This document shows, one piece after another, positions 25,727 through 34,732 of a stretch of DNA of 64,000 nt. The notes under the pieces were generated by a model. It was not told the origin of the DNA. It worked only from the letters and a program-made list of their open reading frames with translations, and did not search any database. The DNA is from Candidatus Gastranaerophilales bacterium. Its GTDB lineage: Bacteria > Cyanobacteriota > Vampirovibrionia > Gastranaerophilales > Gastranaerophilaceae. The position numbers were made by a program, and so were the translations under genes. Location of the stretch: positions 17,313 to 81,312 of the forward strand of contig CALUUL010000002.1 of assembly GCA_944323945.1 (NCBI GenBank), given 5' to 3'. Every line of letters starts with the position of its first letter. Within the stretch, counting starts at the first letter, position 1.

Positions 25727-26526
25727 TTAAAATGGTTGTAACAGACATAGATGGAACCATTTATTCTGAAAAAAAAGGTTTAACAGACAATATCAAAGCT
25801 TGCATGCAGAACTTGATCAAAAATGGAGTCTACGTTGCAATTGCAACAGGAAGAACATATGCAAGTGCAAAATATGTTGCTGATGAAATTGGAATAAAAT
25901 GCCCTTTAATATGTTATCAAGGCGGATTAATAAATACCTATGACGGTAAAATTCTTGATGTTAAATATTTGCCTCAAGATATTGCAAGAAAAATTGTTAA
26001 AGAGCTTAGAGACAGAAACATTCATATGAATGTATATATAGAAGATGTTCTTTATGTTGAAAATGATAATGATTATATAAAAGCCTACGTAGGGAACAAA
26101 GGAATAGATTACTTTAAAGTTAATTCCTTTGATGACCTTGATTTTTCAAAACTAAATAAAATTCTTGCAATTGATAATAACCCTCAATTAATTGAAGATT
26201 TAATCAAAGAACTTCAATCAAAATACCCTGAAATATATGTAGTAAAATCTACAGATATTTTTTGCGAAATAGCCAATAAAGAGGCTACAAAAGGTAATGC
26301 CATAAAGTTTTTGGCAAATAAATTAGGTTTTACCGAGAAAGAAGTTCTTGCAATAGGCGATCAAAATAACGATATAGAGATGGTTGAAACAGCAGGAATA
26401 GGTGTCGCAATGGGAAATGGCACCGAAGAAATAAAGGCAAAAGCAAATTATATTACAGATACAGTTGATAACGAAGGCTTTGTAAAAGCAATAAATAAAT
26501 TTGTATGGGGAAAAGAAAATGTTTAG
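25723..26526 (+). CDS. Cof-type HAD hydrolase
   Basis: A 267-residue phosphatase of the HAD superfamily, type IIB. Motif I is DIDGTIYSEK with the nucleophile Asp near residue 8, motif II is IATGRTYAS, and motif IV is AIGDQNNDIEMV. These enzymes dephosphorylate small metabolites or nucleotides; the substrate is not predictable. It overlaps the NUDIX gene before it and ispF after it, indicating translational coupling. Confidence 0.92.
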   Translation: MIKMVVTDIDGTIYSEKKGLTDNIKACMQNLIKNGVYVAIATGRTYASAKYVADEIGIKCPLICYQGGLINTYDGKILDVKYLPQDIARKIVKELRDRNIHMNVYIEDVLYVENDNDYIKAYVGNKGIDYFKVNSFDDLDFSKLNKILAIDNNPQLIEDLIKELQSKYPEIYVVKSTDIFCEIANKEATKGNAIKFLANKLGFTEKEVLAIGDQNNDIEMVETAGIGVAMGNGTEEIKAKANYITDTVDNEGFVKAINKFVWGKENV

Positions 26527-26995
26527 AATAGGTCAAGGATTTGATATTCACAAACTTATTGAAGGAAGGAAATTAATAATTGGCGGTATTGAAATTGATT
26601 ACAAAAAAGGTCTTTTAGGTCATTCAGATGCTGATGTGTTAATTCATTCAATCATTGATGCACTCTTCGGTGCACTAGCACTTGGTGATATAGGAACTCA
26701 TTTCCCAGATAATGACCCTAAATATAAAAATATAGATAGCACTATACTCTTAAAAGAAACAAAAAAACTTATTGAAGAAAAAGGCTATAAAATAAATAAT
26801 TTAGATAATACAATTTTTGCACAAGAACCCAAAATGAAGCCATACATTCCATTAATACAAGAAAAATTATCCCAAATACTTGATATTGATAAGGATTTAA
26901 TATCAATAAAAGCAAAAACTATGGAAGGACAAGACTCCGTTGGTGAGAAAAAATCTATAGCTACACAAAGTGTTGTATTACTTATTAAAGAATAA
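26519..26995 (+). CDS. ispF: 2-C-methyl-D-erythritol 2,4-cyclodiphosphate synthase
   Basis: Forms the cyclodiphosphate in the MEP isoprenoid pathway. A 158-residue protein with the metal site GFDIHKL (D, H), GHSDADVLIHSIIDALFGALALGDIG split across two motifs, and FAQEPKMKPYI. I start at ATG 26519, which overlaps the HAD stop by 8 nt with GGGGA upstream. No other MEP-pathway gene is in the window. Confidence 0.95.
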   Translation: MFRIGQGFDIHKLIEGRKLIIGGIEIDYKKGLLGHSDADVLIHSIIDALFGALALGDIGTHFPDNDPKYKNIDSTILLKETKKLIEEKGYKINNLDNTIFAQEPKMKPYIPLIQEKLSQILDIDKDLISIKAKTMEGQDSVGEKKSIATQSVVLLIKE

Positions 26996-27002
26996 TAATA
27001 AA

Positions 27003-27392
27003 TTAGTATTCAGTAATTGATATATTAGTAACACCGGAATTACGAGCTTCATCCATCAATTTAACAACAGCGCCATGTGTTGCATTATCTTGAGTCATTA
27101 TTAAAAGCCCATCAGTATTAATTTTTGCCTGTTCTGATATCATATTAGACAGTTCACCAACCGGAATTTCAGTATCATCGAGCATATATTTATCTTCATC
27201 AGTAACAAGAACTTTAATCAATTTTGAATCTTTAATTTCATCCTGAACTTCAATCATATTCGGCACTGCCAAATTCAAACCTTGCTGATCTAACAATGGT
27301 GCAATAACCATCATAATAATAAGTAAAACAAGGAAAATATCTGTTAAAGGAGTTATATTAATTTCATTAAATGTTTTTCTTTGTCCTGCCAT
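27003..27392 (-). CDS. exbD: ExbD/TolR biopolymer transport protein
   Basis: A 129-residue inner-membrane protein with one helix. The conserved NITPLTDIFLVLL motif carries the proton-carrying Asp near residue 18. A periplasmic domain follows. It is the second of two tandem ExbD copies and last gene of the tonB-exbB-exbD-exbD operon. The two copies have different periplasmic domains and may form a heteromer. Confidence 0.92.
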   Translation of the reverse strand: MAGQRKTFNEINITPLTDIFLVLLIIMMVIAPLLDQQGLNLAVPNMIEVQDEIKDSKLIKVLVTDEDKYMLDDTEIPVGELSNMISEQAKINTDGLLIMTQDNATHGAVVKLMDEARNSGVTNISITEY

Positions 27393-27403
27393 ATTGATTT
27401 ACC

Positions 27404-27919
27404 TTACTCATCCCAGTTATAATCATTAGTATTAACTGACTTTACATTATTTTCTTTTTGTATCGAATCATTGACTGATTTTTGTTCCAAACTACGTTGT
27501 TCTTTCTTAGTAAGAGGTTCACCTGCAAGAACTAACTTAACATATTGAGCCTCTTGTGCCGCTTTCATAATTTTTTGGATTTCACTACTTTTTGTTTCCG
27601 TATCGGCTTTAACAACAACTTCAGCCTTTTCTAAAGAAGGTTTCAAATTGGTAAGTTCATCAACCAGATTATCTGCAGAAATAGGTTTGCCATTTATATA
27701 ATATCTGCCTTGCTTAGTTACAGATATTTCAGCATTTTTTTGTTCTACAGAAACTCCACTATTAATCTCAGGTATATTTATATCAGTATCGATAGATTGA
27801 AAAGAGGGTGCTATTACCATCATAATAATTAACAATACCAAGAAAATATCTGTTAACGGAGTAATATTTATTTCGGTAAATAAACCTTTTTTATTATCTG
27901 AATTTGTTGAAAAAGACAT
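27404..27919 (-). CDS. exbD: ExbD/TolR biopolymer transport protein
   Basis: A 171-residue paralogue of the next gene. The NITPLTDIFLVLL motif has its Asp near residue 24, followed by the periplasmic domain and a polar C-terminal tail of about 30 residues absent in the shorter copy. It lies 9 nt after the exbB-like gene. Confidence 0.92.
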   Translation of the reverse strand: MSFSTNSDNKKGLFTEINITPLTDIFLVLLIIMMVIAPSFQSIDTDINIPEINSGVSVEQKNAEISVTKQGRYYINGKPISADNLVDELTNLKPSLEKAEVVVKADTETKSSEIQKIMKAAQEAQYVKLVLAGEPLTKKEQRSLEQKSVNDSIQKENNVKSVNTNDYNWDE

Positions 27920-27928
27920 TTTATTTTC

Positions 27929-28564
27929 CTATACTAACGCTTTTGTTTGTGTTTTTTCTTCTGAATCAGTAAAGCTTAAGAATAACAATTTAATAAGCTG
28001 AAAATCATCTTCATATCTTTTAACTGTAGATTGGAATAAGTTATAAAGAACAACTGCAACAATTGCAACTCCAAGACCAAATGCAGTAGCAATTAATGCT
28101 GAACCAATACCCATAGCAACCGCAGCAGATTGATTGCCTTGAGATGCTAAATCTTGGAAAGTATAAAGAATTCTAACTACAGTACCAAATAAACCTAAAA
28201 ATGGGCATACACCACCTACTGTACCTAAAATAGTCAAATATTTTTCCAATTTTCTTGTAGCTAAATTAGCTGAAATATCAAAAGAACGTGAAAACCCTAC
28301 TTTTTGTTCAGAAAAAATTCTAACTGCTTCTTCTGCCACTTCACCAATTACACCACCTAATTGAATACTAAGGTTTTTTGCTGCATCAAGTCTGTTATTA
28401 ACTAATTCTGTTTTTAACGCTCTAATAAATTTAACTACATCACGTTTATTTTTGTTATAGAAGCTAAACCTATTAATAGCTACAGCAACAGTTAAAATAG
28501 AACAAACAAGAATTGGCAATAATACAGGCCAGTCCAGTTTAATTGAATGTAATAGTAATTCCAT
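27929..28564 (-). CDS. exbB: ExbB/TolQ/MotA-family proton channel
   Basis: A 211-residue protein with three membrane helices: one near residues 12-30, then two in the second half (LTILGTVGGVCPFLGLFGTV, and AIIATAFGLGVAIVAVV-like). The G-x-x-x-P-F-L-G-L-x-G-T-V motif identifies MotA/TolQ/ExbB channels. Together with the ExbD proteins it energises the TonB-like protein upstream. Assigned as ExbB by neighbourhood. Confidence 0.92.
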   Translation of the reverse strand: MELLLHSIKLDWPVLLPILVCSILTVAVAINRFSFYNKNKRDVVKFIRALKTELVNNRLDAAKNLSIQLGGVIGEVAEEAVRIFSEQKVGFSRSFDISANLATRKLEKYLTILGTVGGVCPFLGLFGTVVRILYTFQDLASQGNQSAAVAMGIGSALIATAFGLGVAIVAVVLYNLFQSTVKRYEDDFQLIKLLFLSFTDSEEKTQTKALV

Positions 28565-28595
28565 AATTTATTTCCTCTTTTCTTATTATATTTTC

Positions 28596-29774
28596 TTAGC
28601 CTGATACACCGAATACATTATAGTCAAATGTAAATTGGATATCTACACTGTCCCCTTTAAATTCAGGAGGTAAAGGTCTGAATGGAGCGGTTAATTTAAC
28701 TGCATCAATAGCAGCTCTATCTGCAGCTTCTGAGCCTGAAGAACGATGTACTTTTACACTTTTAAGCCTACCGTCTCTTGTAATTGAGAATAAAAGTATT
28801 ACACGCTTACTTTCATTTCCTTTCGGAGGATCCCAGTTCATTTTTATACGTCTTTGGAGTTCCTTCATATAAGGACCAAAATCCGGTTCTTTTATAGCAT
28901 CAATACCAGGTGCACCATTTGGATTTCCAGGTCCTGGGTTTCCTACATTACCACGCCCTGAACCTGCGGTATTAGAGAATCTTCCGCCACCACTGGAACC
29001 AATGCCAGCACCACCTCTGCTTGAAGTAGTAGGTGAAAAACTTGGAGCAGCAGAACCTGATTTACCTGCAGTGCCTGATGAACCACCACCAATTTTCGGC
29101 GCAGAAGTAACCGGAGCAGTAGTTGGTTGTGCTATCTGCGGAATAGCAGATTTTGGTATTGGAATATTAAAATTAGATGACGGATTAACAGCCGGCTTCG
29201 GCACAGACGGTTTTACCGTTGGTTTTGGAGCCTGAGGTTTTGGTGCAGGCTTTTGTGGAGCTTGCTGTTGAGGCTTCTGAGCTGCAGGCTTTTGCACCTG
29301 AGGCTTTGCTGTAGGTTGTGGTTTAACCTGCGGCTTAGGTTTTTGTGCTGCCGGTTTTTTGGGAGCAGGTGATGAAGGCTTTTTTGCAGGAGCCTTTGGT
29401 GCTGCCGTTTGAGGTAATGAAACGGGACGTTTTGGATCATGTTTTCCACCTGCTTGAGAATTTTTATCAGCTCTATTTTTTGTATTTTTATTTATTGGTG
29501 GAGCTTCTTTCTCAACAAGCACAAATTCTATATCTTTAGGTTTTAACTCCGGTTTATTAAATAAATTAAAATCAATTCCTAAAAATTTTAATACTATTGA
29601 AAAAAGTAACAATATAAGAATAACAGCAGGATGAAGGATAAAAGCCCAAACCAATGCTTTCTCAAAAGAAACTTCATCTTTGTCTTTTCTGACTACCGCT
29701 GGGACTTCATATATTAATGCTTTATTCCCAATATTCTTTGATTTTATATTATCATCGTTTTTTATAACTGACAT
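28596..29774 (-). CDS. tonB: TonB-family energy transducer
   Basis: A 392-residue protein: a cytosolic N-terminus, one membrane helix (about residues 45-66), a long Pro/Lys/Gln/Ala-rich periplasmic span (about 95-215), a Gly/Ser-rich stretch, and a C-terminal TonB domain with RDGRLKSVKVHRSSGSEAADR followed by PFRPLPPEF. First gene of the operon with exbB and two exbD genes, transmitting proton-motive force to outer-membrane receptors. No TonB-dependent receptor is in the window. The repetitive region reads as strong false ORFs in other frames. Confidence 0.92.
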   Translation of the reverse strand: MSVIKNDDNIKSKNIGNKALIYEVPAVVRKDKDEVSFEKALVWAFILHPAVILILLLFSIVLKFLGIDFNLFNKPELKPKDIEFVLVEKEAPPINKNTKNRADKNSQAGGKHDPKRPVSLPQTAAPKAPAKKPSSPAPKKPAAQKPKPQVKPQPTAKPQVQKPAAQKPQQQAPQKPAPKPQAPKPTVKPSVPKPAVNPSSNFNIPIPKSAIPQIAQPTTAPVTSAPKIGGGSSGTAGKSGSAAPSFSPTTSSRGGAGIGSSGGGRFSNTAGSGRGNVGNPGPGNPNGAPGIDAIKEPDFGPYMKELQRRIKMNWDPPKGNESKRVILLFSITRDGRLKSVKVHRSSGSEAADRAAIDAVKLTAPFRPLPPEFKGDSVDIQFTFDYNVFGVSG

Positions 29775-29842
29775 CCCTAAATTCCCATTTGCTAGTTATT
29801 TTATCAAAAAAAGGACGATAAAACAAATAGCCTATTTACCTA

Positions 29843-30643
29843 CTAATAAGGAGTATTAGAAGAAACTGTAACAGGTTGGTCTAAAACAATATTCATTTGT
29901 GCATTTTGAGGGATTTCAACATTACCGCCTCTTTCAAAAAAGTTCTGAGCCATACCCATACCACCACCAACAGCAGTACCGTATATTGCACCTTTTCCGA
30001 CACTACCACCTGATAAAGCCCCCATTGCTGTGCCTAAAACAGCTCCTGCTGCGGCACCTATTGCAGCATCTTTTGCATATTCCTTTGATACATCTTTCGC
30101 TGTTCCTGCCTTTAAAATACCTGAACCGTCATCTGTTTGTATTTTGGCACTTATTGGAATCATTTGTCCTGTTGGCGTAATTATATTTGTAAATCTAACT
30201 TGTAATTGTCCGTTACGGTTTCCCAATCCGCCTTTTTTAGCGATTATAACTGTACCGTTAACCTTACTTCCTGCAGCTGCAATTAACTTATTACCATAAT
30301 AAAAGTCTGAACCCAAATAAAATGAAACATTATCTCCTAACTTGGCTGTTTCAGAAGAAAGAGAAGTCATTGATGTCGCAGGAAAAGATGTATTTGCCGG
30401 AACCATAACTACATTTCCTTGCAATTGATTATTATAATTACCATAACCATAATTATTATAATTATATCCTTGTGTTTGATATGAATTTACAGGCAATGGA
30501 TATTGTGATTGATATGTATTTGAAGACGCAGGTATAGTCTGTATAGCTGGCGTTATAACATTATAGTTTGAATCAGCAAAACACAAACTTGGAGTAGATG
30601 CCATAGCAATAATAATTGATAATGATAATAATTCTTTCCTCAT
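29843..30643 (-). CDS. exported glycine-zipper protein
   Basis: A 266-residue protein with a signal peptide (MRKELLSLSIIIAMAS, cleavage near FADS), a Tyr/Asn/Gln-rich stretch, a beta-rich domain (about 85-175), and a glycine-zipper-like segment (AAIGAAAGAVLGTAMGALSG). I start at ATG 30643, which has GGAG upstream. The beta-rich domain resembles that in the next gene (GDxVxF, then PxxxxFxG and ITPxxxxxxxSA). It lies upstream of tonB on the same strand and may act in the envelope; function unknown. Confidence 0.65.
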   Translation of the reverse strand: MRKELLSLSIIIAMASTPSLCFADSNYNVITPAIQTIPASSNTYQSQYPLPVNSYQTQGYNYNNYGYGNYNNQLQGNVVMVPANTSFPATSMTSLSSETAKLGDNVSFYLGSDFYYGNKLIAAAGSKVNGTVIIAKKGGLGNRNGQLQVRFTNIITPTGQMIPISAKIQTDDGSGILKAGTAKDVSKEYAKDAAIGAAAGAVLGTAMGALSGGSVGKGAIYGTAVGGGMGMAQNFFERGGNVEIPQNAQMNIVLDQPVTVSSNTPY

Positions 30644-30710
30644 GTATTTCTCCTTTATACTACTCACATTATATTACCTATTGACTCTAACGAGCAAATT
30701 TTAAAAAAGT

Positions 30711-31268
30711 TCATTTTAATATAATATCTTTTTCAAAAATAACAAAAAGTTCTGCCCCCGGCTTAACTACAGTATGTTTACCCATTTCATATACATTCAA
30801 TGGGGCAACTTTTAACATTGGCTTTAATCCATAATTGTAATGAGGAACCTTATGATAATATATACTTTGTGTATTTCTACCTCCAATATAATTATCATTT
30901 TCACTATATATATGTGCTGATAAACGATAAACTTTTTTATCGGGAGTTATCATTTTATATATAGAAATTTTTAATGATCCATCTTTTCCTTCAACAGGTT
31001 CTCTTACATCTTCTATTTCTCCATAAAAAACTGTATTCTCAGGTATTGCATTCGTTTCATATACATACATATCTTGCGTATTAATAAACGTAACTTCATC
31101 ACCAATATCAGCTGTTAATGTTGAAAATTCATCTCTTGTCATTACTTTTGCAAATGTGCCTTCTCTTATCTTTAAGATTTGCTGTTCTGTTTGATTTGCA
31201 TTACTTTTATCAACACAAACACAAAAATATATAAATAGGATAAATATATAAATCAAATATTTTTTCAT
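30711..31268 (-). CDS. exported beta-rich protein
   Basis: A 185-residue protein with a signal peptide or anchor (residues 3-21, ending near SNANQ). A single beta-rich domain shares the pattern of the neighbour at 29843: GDEVTFINTQDMYVYE, IPENTVFYGEIED, SLKISIYKMITPDKKVYRLSA. It is 67 nt upstream of that gene. A common ancestor for the two domains is likely. Not assigned to a family. Confidence 0.6.
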   Translation of the reverse strand: MKKYLIYIFILFIYFCVCVDKSNANQTEQQILKIREGTFAKVMTRDEFSTLTADIGDEVTFINTQDMYVYETNAIPENTVFYGEIEDVREPVEGKDGSLKISIYKMITPDKKVYRLSAHIYSENDNYIGGRNTQSIYYHKVPHYNYGLKPMLKVAPLNVYEMGKHTVVKPGAELFVIFEKDIILK

Positions 31269-31378
31269 ATATATAGTTTTAATTCTTTCTTTTTAAAAAT
31301 CTATATTTATTTTACATATATTTTATCAATATTACAATTTATCCACCTTATGTATGTTATATAAAAGAAAACAATTGA

Positions 31379-31384
31379 TATAAT
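31379..31384 (+). promoter_or_regulatory. -10 box, leaderless promoter candidate
   Basis: TATAAT ends 6 nt before the bioD ATG at 31391, with no ribosome site in between. The best -35 is weak. Confidence 0.55.
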
Positions 31385-31390
31385 TTTGTT

Positions 31391-32107
31391 ATGAATGTAT
31401 TCATAACAGGAATAAACACAAAAAGCGGGAAAACAGTAATATCAGCTGGTATTGCTGCTGTTATGCAATCTTTAGGATATAAAGCAGGTGTATATAAACC
31501 AATTCAAACAGGGGCAATAGATAAAGGGAAATATCTTCTATCTCCCGATTTATCTTTTGTAAAAATGTTAGACCCATATATAACAACCCACTCTACTTAT
31601 ATGATGATTTCTAATGCACTCCCTATAGTTGCTGCTGAAATTGAAAAAATTGATATAAATATAGATGAAATATCTAATGATTACAATATACTTAAACAAA
31701 AAACAGACACCCTTATTGTTGAATCAACAGGCGGACTTATGACCCCGCTAAATAAAAATATCTTTTCTATACATATTCCTATAATGCTTAAATTACCCAT
31801 TTTATTTATCGTTAATCCAACAGAAAATACAATAAACAATTACTTAAATGAAATTAATACAGCAAAAAACGCAAATGCAAACATTTTAGGCGTTATAATA
31901 AACAAGTTCCCCGTCTATTCTGATAATCCAGATATTAAAGCTTTTCCTTCTTTAATTGAAAAATATACAGATGTAAAAGTACTTGGACTTATCAGAAATT
32001 TCAAAGAAAAAAGTGTCCAAACTAATATACTTTTTAATGAAATATTAAATGGAATAGATCTAGAAGATATTTTTCAGATGAAAATACCCAAGTTAAATAA
32101 ATTTTGA
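31391..32107 (+). CDS. bioD: dethiobiotin synthetase
   Basis: ATP-dependent ring closure to dethiobiotin in biotin synthesis. A 238-residue P-loop protein: GINTKSGKTVISAG is the Walker A, VYKPIQTGA the substrate strand, and VESTGGLMTPL the GG-loop. No bioA, bioB or bioF is nearby, but a BioY-type transporter is at 46894. Synthesis and uptake of biotin or its precursor may both be possible. Its mRNA may start at the ATG. Confidence 0.9.
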   Translation: MNVFITGINTKSGKTVISAGIAAVMQSLGYKAGVYKPIQTGAIDKGKYLLSPDLSFVKMLDPYITTHSTYMMISNALPIVAAEIEKIDINIDEISNDYNILKQKTDTLIVESTGGLMTPLNKNIFSIHIPIMLKLPILFIVNPTENTINNYLNEINTAKNANANILGVIINKFPVYSDNPDIKAFPSLIEKYTDVKVLGLIRNFKEKSVQTNILFNEILNGIDLEDIFQMKIPKLNKF

Positions 32108-32110
32108 TAA

Positions 32111-34264
32111 TCAAGATTTCTTAGATTCTGAATTTTCTGTATTTTGATTTCTCTCAATTTCTTGTTTCTTAATAGCTTTTTCTGTCTTTAACTTTGACAA
32201 ATCAAGAGGAACTGTAACTTGAACAGGTATTGATTTAAAACTTTCTGATGGCTTTTGTTTTATATTAGTTGAAGAACTTTCATTAGATGAAGATTCTTCC
32301 CTAACCTGATCCTTATCCTTTCCAAATTTCCAAAACTTCTTTTCTTTCTCTGTTTCAGAATTATCACCTTGATTATCACTTTCTAAATCGACATTTGGAT
32401 CAATTTTAACTTCATCATATTCAACATTCAAATTAACTTCAGGATAATCAAATTCAGGACTGCCATATTTTTTAGTAGCAACTGTCATCATATCTTTCCA
32501 TATTCTTGCAGGAGCACTTCCACCTGTTAAACCAATACTAGTATTATTATCATTACCAAGAAATACACCAGTAACCAAATCAGGAGTATAACCTATAAAC
32601 CAAGCATCCTTATTATCATTAGTAGTACCGGTTTTACCACCCATTGGTTTTCCAATATTTGCACCACGACCAGTTCCAGATGTTATAACTTTTCTCAACA
32701 TTGCAGTCATAATACCTGCAGTATCCCTATCCAATACCTTAGTAATTTTAGTTCTCTTAGCTTGATATATAACTTTTCCTCTTTGTGTTTCTATTCTTTC
32801 TATCGCGTATGGTTTTACTTTATATCCACCATTTGCAAAATTTCCATATACAATAACCATATCGTAAAGTTTTACACCATTTGAACCAAGAGCTATAGTA
32901 TAATCATGAGTCAATGGTGTTGTAATACCTAGTGACCTTGCCATATCTATAACCGGAGCTATCCCTATATCCTTTATAAGTTTAACAGCAACTACATTTG
33001 ATGATATCACTAAAGCTTTATATAAAGGCATCTTTCCTTTATATTTATTACCATAGTTTCTTGGACTCCAATCACCAATCTTAACAGGAGAATCCTCAAC
33101 CATATCAGTAGGTGTCCAACCTTTATGTATTGCAGCAGCATATACTATAGGTTTAAATGATGAACCTGGCGGTCTTATGGCTTGAGTAACCCTATCATAT
33201 TGACTTTGAGTATAATCTTTACCGCCACAATAAGCAATAATCGCACCAGTCATTGGGGAGAACGAAAACAATGCAGCTTGTTGATTTGGTTTTGTCAAAT
33301 GCCAAGCATTCATATTTTTATCTATTGCTTCATTTGCCGCAACCTGTGCATCATAATCTAATGTAGTAATTATCTTATACCCACCTTGCGAAATTTCAGT
33401 TTCATCAAAACCTAATTCTTCTAACTCTTTTAAAACATAATCAATAAAATAAGGAGCAATATTTGTTCTATGTAAGCTCGGTTTCTTATTCAGAACAATC
33501 TTCTCCTTTAAAGCTGACTCATATTGAGACTTAGTTATAGTCTTCATTATATACATTCTCTTAAGAACTTTGTTTCTTCTTTTTTCTGCTAATTTAATAT
33601 TTTTATATGGTGAATATTGTGATGGTGCTTGAGGTAAACCTGCTATTAATGCACACTCAGCAAGCGTTAATTGGGATAATTCTTTATTAAAATATGTTGA
33701 AGCTGCCGCACCTACGCCATATGCTCCTGAACCTAAATATACATTGTTCAGATACATTTCTAAAATTTTGTCTTTTGAAATCGATTTCTCAATTCTTGCA
33801 GCTATTTTTATTTCTTTAACTTTTCTTATTATTGTTTTTTCATTAGAGAGAAAAAGAACTCTTGCTAACTGTTGAGTTATTGTACTCGCTCCTTGACTTG
33901 CTCTTTTATTCAAAATATTTACAAGAATAGAACGAGCAATACCAAAAACATCATAACCATCATGATGATAAAAATTCTTATCCTCTGTAGATATAATTGC
34001 ATCTTTTAAATACTTAGGAATTTCATCAATTGAAACTTGTTCATAATGAAAAGTTTGAAATGTTTTAATTACATGTTCATCTGAAGAAAAAACTTGCGTT
34101 ACTATATTTCTATTATAATTTTCAAGATTAGGAATCGGTGCCAAATCATTAAGATACATTTTAACCGCAACATATCCGGCTAATATTATTGCTATTCCAA
34201 TAATAAATATACCCTTAATAAAAGATAAGAATACATTATTCTTTTTTTTCTTCTTTGGACTCAT
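32111..34264 (-). CDS. penicillin-binding protein 1A (class A)
   Basis: A bifunctional peptidoglycan synthase, 717 residues. It has an N-terminal anchor (about 15-33), a GT51 domain with STEDKNFYHHDGYD and QGASTITQQLAR, and a transpeptidase with SxxK in PPGSSFKP, SSN, and KTGTTND. A low-complexity, Ser/Glu/Lys-rich C-terminal tail of about 100 residues follows. It starts at ATG 34264 with GAGGA. Adjacent to bioD, convergent (3 nt). Confidence 0.95.
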   Translation of the reverse strand: MSPKKKKKNNVFLSFIKGIFIIGIAIILAGYVAVKMYLNDLAPIPNLENYNRNIVTQVFSSDEHVIKTFQTFHYEQVSIDEIPKYLKDAIISTEDKNFYHHDGYDVFGIARSILVNILNKRASQGASTITQQLARVLFLSNEKTIIRKVKEIKIAARIEKSISKDKILEMYLNNVYLGSGAYGVGAAASTYFNKELSQLTLAECALIAGLPQAPSQYSPYKNIKLAEKRRNKVLKRMYIMKTITKSQYESALKEKIVLNKKPSLHRTNIAPYFIDYVLKELEELGFDETEISQGGYKIITTLDYDAQVAANEAIDKNMNAWHLTKPNQQAALFSFSPMTGAIIAYCGGKDYTQSQYDRVTQAIRPPGSSFKPIVYAAAIHKGWTPTDMVEDSPVKIGDWSPRNYGNKYKGKMPLYKALVISSNVVAVKLIKDIGIAPVIDMARSLGITTPLTHDYTIALGSNGVKLYDMVIVYGNFANGGYKVKPYAIERIETQRGKVIYQAKRTKITKVLDRDTAGIMTAMLRKVITSGTGRGANIGKPMGGKTGTTNDNKDAWFIGYTPDLVTGVFLGNDNNTSIGLTGGSAPARIWKDMMTVATKKYGSPEFDYPEVNLNVEYDEVKIDPNVDLESDNQGDNSETEKEKKFWKFGKDKDQVREESSSNESSSTNIKQKPSESFKSIPVQVTVPLDLSKLKTEKAIKKQEIERNQNTENSESKKS

Positions 34265-34342
34265 TTTATTCCTCGGTTTTTTATTATATATTTTGATTAT
34301 ATTTTACCAAATAAATAAATCAATAAACGAGATTGTAAACAA

Positions 34343-34732
34343 ATGTCTATGGATTTGATTAAATCTTTATATTATGAATTTTTATCTTACTTTGTACCAC
34401 AAAAAATACAATACAAAGTAGAAGGGAATTGTAAGAAATGCGGAAAATGTTGCAGAGAGATACGTTCATATGGCTTAAAAAATCAAAAAGAGTTATCCTT
34501 TATGCAGTTTTTCATACCTTGGTATAGAAATTTTTTCATAACTGGAGTTGACGAAAATAAAAATTTAATTTTAAGTTGTAAACATATACAGAATAATGGC
34601 TTATGTGCTATATATAGAAAACGTCCAAACATTTGCCGAAATTATCCTAAAAATTATAATAACATTCGGTATGAATTAATTGACGGTTGCGGTTTTAAAG
34701 TTTCAAAAAAAGAGTTTAAGGACTATTTATAA
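34343..34732 (+). CDS. YkgJ-type cysteine-cluster protein
   Basis: A 129-residue protein with clustered cysteines: CKKCGKCCRE near residues 30-40, then SCKH, LCAIYRKRPNICRNYP and a final GCGF. This is the zinc/iron-chelating CxxCxxCC pattern of the YkgJ family, whose function is not firmly known. Its 3' end overlaps the OGT-like gene by 17 nt tail to tail. No ribosome site is seen. Confidence 0.8.
   Translation: MSMDLIKSLYYEFLSYFVPQKIQYKVEGNCKKCGKCCREIRSYGLKNQKELSFMQFFIPWYRNFFITGVDENKNLILSCKHIQNNGLCAIYRKRPNICRNYPKNYNNIRYELIDGCGFKVSKKEFKDYL

Noticed and set aside
28990..29540. Several ORFs in the repetitive Pro/Gln-rich region on both strands
   Set aside because: They are shadows of the low-complexity periplasmic part of tonB, whose frame is fixed by the N-terminal helix and the C-terminal TonB domain.
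34331..34343. Leaderless promoter for the YkgJ-type gene
   Set aside because: The hexamer 12 nt before the ATG is GATTGT, a poor -10 match. It lacks a ribosome site but does not fit the TATAAT-N6-ATG pattern.
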